The position numbers and the translations under genes were made by a program. Below are positions 27,025-36,542 of a DNA stretch of 64,000 bases, in pieces. Positions within the stretch are counted from its first letter, which is position 1. Each line of letters opens with the position of its first letter. Source of the stretch: Halodesulfovibrio aestuarii (GTDB lineage Bacteria; Desulfobacterota; Desulfovibrionia; Desulfovibrionales; Desulfovibrionaceae); NCBI RefSeq assembly GCF_050571805.1, contig NZ_CP192219.1. One strand, given 5' to 3'. The notes beneath the pieces are model-generated. The model did not search any database, was not told the origin of the DNA, and saw only the letters and a program-made list of their open reading frames with translations.

Positions 27025-28290
27025 ATGGGAAAGAACTACTCTCTTCCTGCAGATCATGAACTCTTCCCGGAAGGCACATCACGCTGCTCTCTGACGAAGT
27101 TTTCAATCTGGATGGGACTTGTCGGTGCTGTAGCTCTTTGGGGTCTTTACGCTGCATTCAGAGTGCTCGCGGAAGGACTTGGCGTTACAGCCCTTGATGA
27201 CTACTTCGGCTTTGGTCTCTGGATCACCTTTGACCTTGCCGTTATTGCTCTCGGTGCTGGTGCGTTCTTCACTGGTCTGCTCAGATACATTCTGAATATT
27301 GATCCGTTGAAAAACATCATCAACCTCACCGTTATTATCGGCTTTATTTGCTACTCCGGTGCTATGCTCATTCTCGTGCTCGACGTTGGTCAGCCGATTC
27401 GTGCATGGTTCGGTTACTGGCATGCGAACGTACACTCCATGCTTACAGAAGTTATTTTCTGTATTACTTGTTACTTGATTGTTCTGATCATCGAGTATGT
27501 ACCGCTGATCCTCGAACAAAAACAACTTAACAAGATTCCAGTGTTGCATCACATCGCGCATAACCTGCACGTTTGGATGCCTCTGTTTGCTGGTATCGGT
27601 GCGTTCCTTTCCACTTTCCACCAGGGTTCACTCGGTGGTATGTACGGCGTTCTTTTTGGCCGTCCTTACGTACTCCGTGATGGTTTCTTCATCTGGCCTT
27701 GGACTTTCTTCCTCTTTGTTATTTCCGCAGTTGGTTCCGGTCCGGTATTTACCGTGCTTATCGCAACTATCATGGAAAAAATGACTGGCAAGAAACTGGT
27801 TAGCTGGGAAATTAAAACCCTTATGGGTAAAATTGCTGGTGCAATGCTGCTTGTATACCTTGTATTCAAGTTTGCAGACACCTACGCATGGGCAATAGAT
27901 GTATTGCCACGTTCCGGTCTCACTTTTGACCAGAACTTCTACCAGACAATCTACGGCAAGTGGCTCCTGTGGTCAGAGCTGTTCCTTTGTGGCGTTATTC
28001 CGTGTGTTATTTTACTCACACCGAAACTTCGCAACAACCCGGTTCTCTTCTACTCCGCTGCTTTCCTCGATTGTGCAGGCATTACTATCAACCGTTACGT
28101 ATTTACGGTTCAGGCTCTCGCGATGCCGGTATTGCCTTTCGACACCTGGGAAACATACGCACCAAACTGGGCAGAATGGGGTGCAAGCGCACTCGTACTT
28201 GCCTACGGTGCTATTATTCTCAGCCTGTCATACCGTTACCTGCCGGTGTTCCCGCAGGAACGTAGTTTGAATGCGACTAAGTCCAACTAG
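27025..28290 (+). CDS. qrcD: Quinone reductase complex NrfD-type membrane subunit
   Basis: 421 residues with about ten transmembrane helices of the NrfD/PsrC family and the motif FHQGSLGGMYG in the helix 5-6 region. It holds the menaquinone site and completes electron flow from periplasmic cytochrome c3 to the quinone pool. In Desulfovibrio this subunit is also thought to couple quinone reduction to proton uptake from the cytoplasm. Start ATG six bases after qrcC stop, with AAGGGG overlapping the end of qrcC. Confidence 0.95.
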   Translation: MGKNYSLPADHELFPEGTSRCSLTKFSIWMGLVGAVALWGLYAAFRVLAEGLGVTALDDYFGFGLWITFDLAVIALGAGAFFTGLLRYILNIDPLKNIINLTVIIGFICYSGAMLILVLDVGQPIRAWFGYWHANVHSMLTEVIFCITCYLIVLIIEYVPLILEQKQLNKIPVLHHIAHNLHVWMPLFAGIGAFLSTFHQGSLGGMYGVLFGRPYVLRDGFFIWPWTFFLFVISAVGSGPVFTVLIATIMEKMTGKKLVSWEIKTLMGKIAGAMLLVYLVFKFADTYAWAIDVLPRSGLTFDQNFYQTIYGKWLLWSELFLCGVIPCVILLTPKLRNNPVLFYSAAFLDCAGITINRYVFTVQALAMPVLPFDTWETYAPNWAEWGASALVLAYGAIILSLSYRYLPVFPQERSLNATKSN

Positions 28291-28327
28291 GGCTTAGTTT
28301 CAGATAGGTAAGCTTAAAGTCAGTTGA

Positions 28328-28368
28328 GCCCCGGCCGGTCCCCACCCGTGCCGGGGTTCTTCGTTTTG
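28328..28368 (+). terminator. Terminator of the qrc operon
   Basis: CCCCGGC (28329-28335) pairs with GCCGGGG (28350-28356), followed by TTCTTCGTTTTG. Confidence 0.8.
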
Positions 28369-28436
28369 AATCTGCAAGTTTTATCTACAAAAAAAATCGT
28401 CAAAAACTTGCCGAAGACATATCCTAATGCGAAAAA

Positions 28437-29414
28437 CTATACCCAGAAATAGTAGGCAAGTGTGAACAAAACAAGCGAGACAACGCGCACACTCTGATTG
28501 CAGAAAATAAGCCATAGGGCGAGGCGTGACGGAAATATCCCCATATAAGTTGCAAGTTGATGCCTCAGCGCGCGCATTGGCGACGAAAGTATATTGCCGG
28601 CAAGTAAAGCCAGCACAACATCTTTTGCTTGAATCGATCCGTCAGTTAAAAGCGCACCTGCAGCAGCCATAGAAGCTGTTATTTCTGCTGCTAAGCTAAG
28701 AATAAGTACACCCGCAGCTTCTGGATTAATAAACGGCAAAAAACCGTTATCTCCGCCAATAACATCATTTAACGCCTCAAACACTCCGAAGCGATTTAAC
28801 ATAAAAACAATTGTGTACACAGGAATTGTTACAAGCAACACTCGCCTGATTCTGCGCATAAATCGTGAGACTACTCTTTGAAACACCTCTTTGGCATCCT
28901 TTGGAGCATTATCATCAAGCTCACAGGTTACGCAGCCCTCAGGTGTTGGAGGAAGGATGAAACGTCCCGCAATAACGGTTCCGATTGTACGGAACAACGC
29001 TGCAGAAACAATTATCCCTACATACCAGAACGCGGCTTTACCAAGAAAAGGTACCGCAAGAAAGAAAAGTGACGGAAGGTGCAGAAAAAGCACCGGAGTG
29101 CTGTTCAGCAAGTTTGAGAAATACAGTTCCTTACGAACAATTTTTCCTTGCTCATACTGCTCAGCAAGATACGAGTTTGCCGAAATGCTCGAAAAGAAAG
29201 CCATAGTAAATGCTGCACCGGAGACATCCTGCAAATGCGCCATGCGTACCAATGGTGATGACACCTTTGCGAGAAAACGGCCCCAATGCAACGCTTCAAT
29301 AATGTTGCCTATAGCCAGACCAAGCGAAATAGAAAGAATAAGTCTCAGTAACGGGCGGCAAAGCCCATTCCAAAGTACATCGAAGTCCATAAAAGAAAAG
29401 AGTTCAGTGTGCAT
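28437..29414 (-). CDS. Membrane protein with nucleoside-recognition (Gate) domains
   Basis: 325 residues, about eight membrane helices, with the two Gate-type repeats typical of SpmA/FeoB-related nucleoside-recognition proteins: SSISANSYLAEQY with LNSTPVLFLHLPSLFF, and LSLAAEITASMAAAGALL. The transported or sensed molecule is not known for this family. The start is the ATG at 29414 with AAAGAG upstream, rather than the longer in-frame start at 29459. A cytosolic loop contains a Cys pair (CVTCELDD) that might bind metal. No operon partner. Confidence 0.8.
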   Translation of the reverse strand: MHTELFSFMDFDVLWNGLCRPLLRLILSISLGLAIGNIIEALHWGRFLAKVSSPLVRMAHLQDVSGAAFTMAFFSSISANSYLAEQYEQGKIVRKELYFSNLLNSTPVLFLHLPSLFFLAVPFLGKAAFWYVGIIVSAALFRTIGTVIAGRFILPPTPEGCVTCELDDNAPKDAKEVFQRVVSRFMRRIRRVLLVTIPVYTIVFMLNRFGVFEALNDVIGGDNGFLPFINPEAAGVLILSLAAEITASMAAAGALLTDGSIQAKDVVLALLAGNILSSPMRALRHQLATYMGIFPSRLALWLIFCNQSVRVVSLVLFTLAYYFWV

Positions 29415-29632
29415 ACTGAACTCTTTACCATAATTTACTTCAATCACAAATCCAATCACAAGCTAGCTCAGCCCAAATGGCTGACCTTATCGACGAACGA
29501 ATTGCCGACAGAGCTTATCTGCGAGCCTTTATGAACTTTTTTTACTGTTCTGCTCCAACGGCCCTAAAAACAAGCAAAACTCTGTAGAAAGTTTCGTAAC
29601 CCGCCCATGGAAACCACTCGAGTCATCAAAAA

Positions 29633-30100
29633 CTAAGACTCTTCGTGCCCCTCATCGCGAGGCAGATCAGACTTGGACGCTTCTGCGCGAGCGAGATCAT
29701 CACAGCGTTCGTTTTCAGGATGCCCGCTGTGTCCGCGCACCCAGTGCAGGGTAACATCGTGCTTTTCAAGATACGGGAGCAAACGCAGCCATAGGTCTTT
29801 ATTCTTCACCGGCTTTTTTGAAGCGTTTTTCCAACCATTCTTTTGCCAGTTTACAAGCCATTTTTTCTCTACAGCGTTACGAACGTACTGAGAATCTGTA
29901 TATAGATCGACTTTGCACGGCTCTTTAAGCGCAGCTAGCCCTTCGATTACAGCAAGAATTTCCATTCTGTTGTTGGTGGTCAGGGCAAAACCGCCTGAAA
30001 GTTCTTTTTCTGTATCACCAAACCGAAGAATACTTCCCCAGCCACCGGGGCCCGGATTTCCAAGGCAGGAGCCGTCTGTATAAAGCAAAATATGTTTCAT
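29633..30100 (-). CDS. rnhA: Ribonuclease HI
   Basis: Degrades the RNA strand of RNA-DNA hybrids in the cytoplasm. From the ATG at 30100 the 155-residue protein shows all catalytic acids: YTDGSCLGNPGPGG (Asp near 8), NRMEI (Glu), YTDSQYVRN (Asp) and HPENERCDDLA (final Asp), with the His of RGHSGHPEN. Length matches E. coli RNase HI. Five extra codons upstream lack a better ribosome binding site. Confidence 0.96.
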   Translation of the reverse strand: MKHILLYTDGSCLGNPGPGGWGSILRFGDTEKELSGGFALTTNNRMEILAVIEGLAALKEPCKVDLYTDSQYVRNAVEKKWLVNWQKNGWKNASKKPVKNKDLWLRLLPYLEKHDVTLHWVRGHSGHPENERCDDLARAEASKSDLPRDEGHEES

Positions 30101-30396
30101 ATACCAAGTTCTCACATATTATGTTGATTGAAAAATTTGTACGTAACGACCATGCCTTTTAAAAACATGAATCAACGTATGCTCAGTATGAAACATAAAA
30201 AATGACGCACGGCTAGCTTTTTTCAGAGCCTCTCATTACACATCCCGTAATGCACTTTGAAAATGCAGTATGAAAAACATGCATACACCAACCCCTGTTC
30301 CGGATATACTCAGGACAAGGTGCATTACTTCGGCTATAATATGCGCCAGTGATTACAATCACGCACTCTATGAACAGCAATATCATGAGGAATAGA

Positions 30397-30876
30397 ATGC
30401 TTCATACCACAGGACTCATTAAATGGATATTCATCATCTTCTGTGCCTTGCTGCTTGCAAGCCTTCTCTTTTTCAGAGAACTCGGAACGCGTTCTGCTGA
30501 TATTACTGAGAAGCTTGGTGTTACAAACGGAAAACTTGCCTCCATGCCTGAGACACCGAATGCTGTTTCCAGCCAGACTGATATCGAATCAAAGTATGTC
30601 TCCCCACTACCTATGACCGGTTCTGTGCAGGAAACTAAAAAAAAAATATTACAGTGCCTGCAGGAAATGGGAAACAACTCGATTGTGACGCAAAATGATA
30701 CCTATATCCATGCAGTCTTCGTTACACCCATTATGCAATATCATGATGATGTTGAGTTCTATATTGATACAAAAACACAAAACGTGCAGTTCCGGTCTGC
30801 TTCCCGCGTCGGAAAGTCTGACTTTGGAGCCAATAGAGCACGCTACAATTCTTTTAAAAAACTATATTTACAGTAA
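30397..30876 (+). CDS. DUF1499 membrane-anchored protein
   Basis: 159 residues from the ATG at 30397, which has GAGGAATAGA directly upstream. One N-terminal membrane segment is followed by the DUF1499 domain: LGVTNGKLASMP, PNAVSSQ, IHAVF, DDVEFYID and FRSASRVGKSDFGANRARY. The function of DUF1499 is unknown; it is common in proteobacteria as a small exported or membrane protein. A good terminator follows. Confidence 0.88.
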   Translation: MLHTTGLIKWIFIIFCALLLASLLFFRELGTRSADITEKLGVTNGKLASMPETPNAVSSQTDIESKYVSPLPMTGSVQETKKKILQCLQEMGNNSIVTQNDTYIHAVFVTPIMQYHDDVEFYIDTKTQNVQFRSASRVGKSDFGANRARYNSFKKLYLQ

Positions 30877-30892
30877 CCGGTCTGCACAGAAT

Positions 30893-30930
30893 GAAAAAAG
30901 CGGCAAGCCATGTGGCCTGCCGCTTTTTAT
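30893..30930. terminator. Bidirectional terminator
   Basis: AAAAAGCGGCA and TGCCGCTTTTT pair around a small loop between the convergent DUF1499 gene and the minus-strand gene ending at 30962. Confidence 0.85.
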
Positions 30931-30961
30931 GTCTGATCAATTAGCAGTATGATCTGGCAGG

Positions 30962-31468
30962 CTATTTCCCGCCCATGTCATCCCATAATTTTTGAAGCGC
31001 TGTAGCTAATCCCAGTTGCCATTGGTTCTTTTCAAAATACGGTATGAAGTATTCATTTTGCAGATGGTACATGTAATCTGCTCCCAACGCCTTACGCAGC
31101 AGCGGAGGAAATTCTACAAGCACCTGACGGGTATACGGATTAATGCCGATAAATACAGTCTTCGTGTCCAGCTTAGCCGGCAGAACCACCGGAGTATTGC
31201 GCACCTGAACACGTAACTTTAACCCATGTGTTTCCCGAAGCGCCGAGGCAAACTCACGCAATGCCGTTTTTTGGGCTGCCGTCAGCGTTTCTGTCTGATC
31301 ATACACAGTTCCCCGAGAGCGAATCTCCTTGAAACTATACTCAGTCTGAAACCAAAATGCTGCGGCTACTACTACGAAGACTGCAACCAGCAACATCGCA
31401 CGCAAAAAAAATTCACCAGAAGAGTTGGCGCGGACTAACGGGCCGCGTTTATTTCTAAAAAACCCCAT
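30962..31468 (-). CDS. Membrane-anchored TPM-domain-like protein
   Basis: 168 residues. The N-terminal cytosolic tail (FFRNKRGPL) is followed by one membrane helix (about 22-42) and a soluble domain with LTAAQKTALREFASALRETH, VFIGINPYTRQVLVEFPPLLRKALG and YFEKNQW. The pattern (long helix, central strands, EFPPLLRKALG) resembles TPM/YgcG-type domains, but the match is only partial. It lies 47 bp downstream of the aldehyde oxidoreductase in the same direction and may be cotranscribed. Confidence 0.55.
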   Translation of the reverse strand: MGFFRNKRGPLVRANSSGEFFLRAMLLVAVFVVVAAAFWFQTEYSFKEIRSRGTVYDQTETLTAAQKTALREFASALRETHGLKLRVQVRNTPVVLPAKLDTKTVFIGINPYTRQVLVEFPPLLRKALGADYMYHLQNEYFIPYFEKNQWQLGLATALQKLWDDMGGK

Positions 31469-31515
31469 CTGCTCTCCGGTTCTACTGCAGCGCTATCCGC
31501 TCCGCAGGCTGTTAT

Positions 31516-33270
31516 CTACTCTTTGCCATAAGCCATCTCTTTAATGGCCGTGGCATACAGTGTTGCTACTTCGTCCATGTACCCGGTGTCAATTCCACCC
31601 TTCCATGTAACTACTTCGGTAAAACGCTTCGGAATCTTAACTGCATCCACATCAAATCCAGTTTTACACTTTAACTGCCACCGCAACTTTTGAATATACT
31701 TACCAGCAGCTTCAAGGTTATCGGCAATGTTGCCAAAACCTGCGGCAGTCAACGCATCTTTCAACTTTTCCGGCCCGTAAGTACCACGGGCAAAAAGACA
31801 CCCCATCATACTGTTAATATAAATTCGGCCACGCTCATCTTCAAGCATAAACTCAACAGCTTTTCCGGCATTCTTTTCTGTGTTGTTCTGGTCAAATGCA
31901 TACCCGCCAGTGTCGAGATGCGAATGACGGAAGCCATAGGCAGAGGCAACAAAGAAAACTTCACCAGTTGCATAACCTGCCATTTCCTGCCCGAGAACGC
32001 AGGCAAATTCTTCACCACCATATAGCTTTGCAGCAGCCATAGAACCACGGGAAAGCGCCTGATAGAATGCATTCTCACCAGTAGCAATAAATTTAAGCCC
32101 GTTGAGGAAGCCTTTCATCTCTCCGAACTTGAGATCAACAATGGTTTCTTCTTTAGAAACAATACCTTTTTCTGTAGCTTCTGCTGCCCATGCAAGAGCA
32201 ACACCTGCGCTCATACAGTCAAGACCAAGTTTTTCTGTTTCATCTAACAAGGCAAGTACATCAGCGGCACTGGTAATACCAAGCATGCTACCCTGCGCAA
32301 ATATCGGTTCGTAGTCATAGGACACTTGTTTGTAGAGAAACTCATGCTCATTTGCAAACTGCTGTCGCAACAGCCCAATATGAATACACCCTACAGGACA
32401 CCCTGCGCATGCAACCTGCCGGAGCAGAAGCTGCTTTGCAAAGGTTTCACCGGAAATATTGTCCACACGGTCGTCGTGCGTTTTCTGTAAGTTGTTCCAT
32501 GGGAGCGCTTGTAATTCGTTCAACGGAATCAAGTTTTGTGGAGTACCTAAGTCATGGTACTTCTTCATTTTACCTGTTTCAGTGATATCTTGATAAATAT
32601 CTTTCATCATATCGGCATAGGCTTTTCCCTCAGGAAGGTCGAAAGCCCCGTCTCCGGAAACGACAATACCTTTAAGGTTCTTAAAGCCCATGGCTGCACC
32701 GGAACCCAGACGGCCAAAATGACGAAATGAATCTACATTGATACAAGCGTAGGCAACACCACGCTCTCCTGCTTGACCTATGCGGATAGCAGAACGATGT
32801 CCTGAATTTTTTTTACCAAAACGACGCAAGAACTTACCCGTAGCAAAGACATCTTTTCCACGAAGGTATGTCACACCTTCCACTTCACAGGAACGTGAAC
32901 CAATAATAAGGGCACTTAACTGCTTTGCCTTACCGGTAATCATCAAAGCATCGTATCCCGCAAAACGAATAGACAAAGCAAGACGGCCACCGGCATGGCT
33001 TTCTGCCCACTCTCCGGAGTACGGAGAACGAAAACCACACACGACTTTACTCATTAACGGGTAAAACCCTGTAAGGGGGCCAATTGCGAAAATAAGCGGT
33101 TGGCGCGGGTCATCTGCAGGGGCGTCGAGTACTCCGTATCTTTCATATAAAACAGCCGCAAGGCCACTGCCACCAATGTGCATATGGCGGTCTTCAATCA
33201 TTAACACGCTGCTTTTGCCTGTAGTAAGCTCTACATGCAATACACGGGAAAAGTTTGGATCCATTTTCAT
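31516..33270 (-). CDS. aor: Aldehyde:ferredoxin oxidoreductase (tungsten enzyme)
   Basis: Oxidises aldehydes to carboxylic acids (or the reverse) with ferredoxin, using a tungsto-bis-pterin and one [4Fe-4S] cluster in the cytoplasm. 584 residues. N-terminal VLHVELTTGKSS and the GSGLAA turn begin domain 1. The cluster ligands are CAGCPVGC plus a distal Cys in MMGCLFARG, and the cofactor-binding region includes GSGAAMGFKNLKGIVVSG. Start ATG with GGGAG upstream. It follows a four-cluster ferredoxin gene by 13 bp, the AorB/AorA arrangement in which the ferredoxin-like protein passes electrons. The natural aldehyde is unknown. Confidence 0.92.
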   Translation of the reverse strand: MKMDPNFSRVLHVELTTGKSSVLMIEDRHMHIGGSGLAAVLYERYGVLDAPADDPRQPLIFAIGPLTGFYPLMSKVVCGFRSPYSGEWAESHAGGRLALSIRFAGYDALMITGKAKQLSALIIGSRSCEVEGVTYLRGKDVFATGKFLRRFGKKNSGHRSAIRIGQAGERGVAYACINVDSFRHFGRLGSGAAMGFKNLKGIVVSGDGAFDLPEGKAYADMMKDIYQDITETGKMKKYHDLGTPQNLIPLNELQALPWNNLQKTHDDRVDNISGETFAKQLLLRQVACAGCPVGCIHIGLLRQQFANEHEFLYKQVSYDYEPIFAQGSMLGITSAADVLALLDETEKLGLDCMSAGVALAWAAEATEKGIVSKEETIVDLKFGEMKGFLNGLKFIATGENAFYQALSRGSMAAAKLYGGEEFACVLGQEMAGYATGEVFFVASAYGFRHSHLDTGGYAFDQNNTEKNAGKAVEFMLEDERGRIYINSMMGCLFARGTYGPEKLKDALTAAGFGNIADNLEAAGKYIQKLRWQLKCKTGFDVDAVKIPKRFTEVVTWKGGIDTGYMDEVATLYATAIKEMAYGKE

Positions 33271-33283
33271 ATATCAGGCTCCC

Positions 33284-33703
33284 TTACCCTTCTTCGCGTG
33301 CTGGAATGTCACGCAGCTCTATACAATTATGCGGACAGAAAGGCACACAACGCCCGCAATGAATACACAGATATGGCAAATCGCTTTCCGTTTCATAATA
33401 AATAGCATCCACAGGGCAGACTTCTGCGCATTTGCCACATTTAATACACTTATCATGCGTTACAATAACTCCGCCGCCCTTTCGTTGCTTTAGGGCTTCT
33501 GTCGGGCACACTTCAGCACAGGGTGCGGGGTCACATGCCACACAAATATGAGCTTCAAAACCGGTTGTTAATCCTCCGGCAGAAGAGATACGAATTCCAG
33601 CCGTATTCCATGACAATTTTTTATGGACTAGCCGTGCGCAGGCCAATGAACAGGAATGGCATCCGATGCATTGCTCCATACGAACTGCTTCAAGTCTTTT
33701 CAT
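33284..33703 (-). CDS. Four-cluster ferredoxin-like partner of aldehyde oxidoreductase
   Basis: 139 residues with four cysteine groups, CIGCHSCSLAC, CVACDPAPCAEVCP, CIKCGKCAEVCP and CIHCGRCVPFCP, enough for four [4Fe-4S] clusters in a DMSO-reductase-like arrangement. It is encoded just ahead of aor. In such pairs the protein forms a small electron relay with the tungsten subunit. No signal peptide, so cytosolic. Confidence 0.9.
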   Translation of the reverse strand: MKRLEAVRMEQCIGCHSCSLACARLVHKKLSWNTAGIRISSAGGLTTGFEAHICVACDPAPCAEVCPTEALKQRKGGGVIVTHDKCIKCGKCAEVCPVDAIYYETESDLPYLCIHCGRCVPFCPHNCIELRDIPAREEG

Positions 33704-34126
33704 GCTGATTACCTACTTTATTCTTCAGATGGGGTACCATATCCACCTATTACTGCCGGTTCGATTCATTCAAGCCTTCATATTCTCACAACCGGACCCC
33801 GACGTATTCACATGTTATTCTCACATAGTTTTCAAAAGAACATGCCAGTGCATACTGTGCAGTGTAATGTTGTCTGTTAAACGAAACGGCTTGAAACCAG
33901 ATATGCAGGTTACCACATTTTTACCATACTATGGTATCTACGCACCGAGATCTGTCTGTTTTATGTATACACAACTTTCATACAATTTTTTCTTCTACTT
34001 TCAGCAACTTATTCTCCTATAACCACACCAACGTAAATCCTATAGTGAAATTTATACAGTGAGTTATCACTGTTTAGAGGAATGCTGCTTGACCTATTAA
34101 GACAACTACCCTAAATTTCAAATATT
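33704..34126. other. Gene-free divergent region between aor operon and hflK
   Basis: About 420 bp holding two divergent promoters. The only clear sequence feature is the dyad ACAGTGAgttaTCACTGT at 34056-34073, some 55 bp before hflK, a possible operator. hflK itself has no good ribosome binding site at the assigned ATG. Confidence 0.4.
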
Positions 34127-35206
34127 ATGAATTGGGATTGGGAAAAACTGCAAGAAAAGCGGCAGAGGCAATCGGGTCATGGCCCAAACTGGGGTGGAAC
34201 ACCTCCAGAGGGAAATGATTCTGACCCGATAGGTGATGGCCTAAAGAAACTCCGGGGAATTAACTTTCCTGCGGGCAAGTTCGTTCTTGCCTTAGTAGTT
34301 CTTCTTTGGCTCGCATCAGGCATTTACATTGTGCAACCTGACGAAGAAGGTGTTGTGCTCCAGTTCGGCAAATATGTTGCCACAACAGGACCTGGACCAC
34401 ATTACCATCTTCCTTACCCTGTTGAGACAGTTTATAAACCTAAAGTGTCTCAAATTCGTCGTGTTGAGGTCGGGTTCCGCTCTACTGGCAAAGCATCATC
34501 TTTCCAGCAAGGACAGTCCCGTACCGTCAAGGCGGAGTCACTCATGCTTACTGGTGATGAGAACATCGTCGATGTTCAGTTCATTATTCAGTACCGCATC
34601 AGCAATGCTGTGGATTACCTTTTCAACGTTACTCAACAGTCCGTCACTGTCAAAAGCGCCGCTGAAGCCGCAATGCGCGAAATTATCGGCCACAACAAAA
34701 TTGACAACGCTTTGACTGAAGGGAAACTGAAAATTCAGAACGATTGCCGCCAACTGCTGCAGGATATTCTGAATCGTTACAAAGCAGGTATCCAGATTGT
34801 TGCTGTGCAAATGCAGGACGTACATCCACCAAAAGAAGTTGTTGACGCATTCAAAGACGTTGCCAGCGCCCGTGAAGACCGCAGCCGCATTATTAATGAA
34901 GCTGAGGCCTACAGTAACGACATTCTGCCAAAAGCACACGGTGCCGCAGCAGAGATTGTTAACCAGGCACAGGCATACAAAGAGTCTACCGTTAACAAAG
35001 CTCAGGGTGATGCATCACGATTCCTTGCAATCCTTGCTGAGTATAATCAGGCTAAATCTATCACCAGAAAAAGAATGTACTTAGAAGCCATGGAAAGCGT
35101 TTTCAGCGGTTCCGGAGTCAACAAAGTCATTGTTCCTAACAAAGGCGTCACTCCAACTATTCCATTTTTACCACTCAGCGACGGCAGTACGAAGGGGAGT
35201 AAGTAA
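34127..35206 (+). CDS. hflK: HflK, SPFH-family membrane protease modulator
   Basis: With HflC it forms the large SPFH cage around FtsH in the inner membrane and limits FtsH proteolysis. 359 residues: glycine-rich cytosolic N-terminus (SGHGPNWGG), one membrane helix (about 50-67), SPFH/band-7 domain (GVVLQFGKY, GPGPHYHLPYPVE, VKSAAEAAMREIIG) and a coiled C-terminal part (EDRSRIINEAEAYSNDILP). Shorter than E. coli HflK (419). Its stop overlaps the hflC start by one base. Confidence 0.94.
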   Translation: MNWDWEKLQEKRQRQSGHGPNWGGTPPEGNDSDPIGDGLKKLRGINFPAGKFVLALVVLLWLASGIYIVQPDEEGVVLQFGKYVATTGPGPHYHLPYPVETVYKPKVSQIRRVEVGFRSTGKASSFQQGQSRTVKAESLMLTGDENIVDVQFIIQYRISNAVDYLFNVTQQSVTVKSAAEAAMREIIGHNKIDNALTEGKLKIQNDCRQLLQDILNRYKAGIQIVAVQMQDVHPPKEVVDAFKDVASAREDRSRIINEAEAYSNDILPKAHGAAAEIVNQAQAYKESTVNKAQGDASRFLAILAEYNQAKSITRKRMYLEAMESVFSGSGVNKVIVPNKGVTPTIPFLPLSDGSTKGSK

Positions 35207-36054
35207 TGAATAAAACAACTACTCCAATTCTAATTCTGCTGGTTCTCCTTATCGCTGTAGTATTTCAATCTGCTTTCATTGTTCAGCAGACTGAAAAGGC
35301 GATTGTTCTCCAGCTTGGTAAGCCGGACAACAATGTTTATGCACCGGGTCTGCATTTCAAAATTCCGTTCATTCAGAACGTCATCTACTTTGATTCGCGC
35401 CTTCTGGAATACGATGCACAGCCTGCAGAAGCCCTCACAAAAGACAAAAAAGCTCTTGTGCTGGACAACTACGCTCGCTGGCGCATCGTGAACCCTCTTC
35501 TCTTCTACCAGACCGTGCGAACTATTCCGGGTGCACAGGCACGACTAGACGATATTGTATACTCCCAGTTACGTGCAGCACTTGGTCGTTACACATTGAC
35601 TGAAATCGTTTCGACTGAACGTGACACAATCATGCAAATGGTTACCAAGCGTTCATCCAGTTTGATTAAAGCATACGGTATCGAAATTGTTGATGTGCGA
35701 ATTAAACGTACCGACCTTCCACCAGAAAACCAGCGTGCTATTTTCGGACGTATGCGTGCAGAACGTGAACGTCAGGCAAAGCAGTACCGTTCTGAAGGTC
35801 AACAGGAATCAATCACCATTAAATCTCTTGCAAACAGACAGCGTACAGTCATTATTGCGAAGGCAAACAAAGAAGCCGAGATCATCCGAGGTCAAGGCGA
35901 TGCAATCGCAACAAAAATCTACGCGGAATCGCTTGGCAAAGATGAAGAGTTCTACAACTTCCAGCGATCACTTGAAGCTTACAAAGACAGCTTTAAAAAC
36001 AACACTCGCATTATCGTGACACCGGACAATAAGTTCCTTCAAGAAATGCAGTAA
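35206..36054 (+). CDS. hflC: HflC, SPFH-family membrane protease modulator
   Basis: Partner of HflK. 282 residues: signal-anchor helix at the N-terminus (ILILLVLLIAVVFQSAFIV), band-7 domain (EKAIVLQLGKP, PGLHFKIPFIQNVIYFDSRL, DVRIKRTDLPPE) and a helical region (AERERQAKQYRSEGQQE, AEIIRGQGDA). GGGGAG ends six bases before the ATG, inside hflK. Shorter than E. coli HflC (334), as is common outside the enterobacteria. A strong terminator follows. Confidence 0.95.
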   Translation: MNKTTTPILILLVLLIAVVFQSAFIVQQTEKAIVLQLGKPDNNVYAPGLHFKIPFIQNVIYFDSRLLEYDAQPAEALTKDKKALVLDNYARWRIVNPLLFYQTVRTIPGAQARLDDIVYSQLRAALGRYTLTEIVSTERDTIMQMVTKRSSSLIKAYGIEIVDVRIKRTDLPPENQRAIFGRMRAERERQAKQYRSEGQQESITIKSLANRQRTVIIAKANKEAEIIRGQGDAIATKIYAESLGKDEEFYNFQRSLEAYKDSFKNNTRIIVTPDNKFLQEMQ

Positions 36055-36061
36055 AAAACAA

Positions 36062-36113
36062 CAAAAAAAGAGTGTAACAGCAAGGCTTAACCATGCAGTT
36101 ACACTCTTTTTTA
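36062..36113. terminator. Terminator after hflKC
   Basis: AAAAAGAGTGTAAC (36065-36078) pairs with GTTACACTCTTTTT (36098-36111); T-run on the plus strand. Confidence 0.9.
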
Positions 36114-36542
36114 TTATTGTTTTTAGTTGAATATAATTTACACATCTTCTTCTCAGCTGCTCTCAAAATACTTACGTCTTCTTTTTTTCGTAACACAAAG
36201 CAAAGCATATTGATAATTCATTGTTAATACGCACCGCATTAATTTACAATTTTTAATGATTATCCATAGTCAACCACATTGACAAATCGGTACAAATCCG
36301 TCCACAAAGAATGTTTGCATCTACTAAGAGCTATTAATATCTCTTAGCCATCTAGAAATTTGCTATCGAGATTTTTAGATACTTTTGCATGAAAACAATG
36401 TTTCAATTGTTTCGCACACTGCCTTGTTTGTTGTTAACAACCATGCTGCAGAGTTTACACACAATACCCAGCAATTTTCAACGACAAGACCTAGCCCCCA
36501 TAAGCTTAATGCTTATTCTAACGTCTTGGCGGGAGAGACACC
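36114..36542. other. Gene-free region before the CI-type repressor
   Basis: AT-rich, 430 bp. TTGACA at 36279-36284 is a possible -35 element but I see no matching -10 at 16-18 bp. No operator-like inverted repeats were found. Confidence 0.35.
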
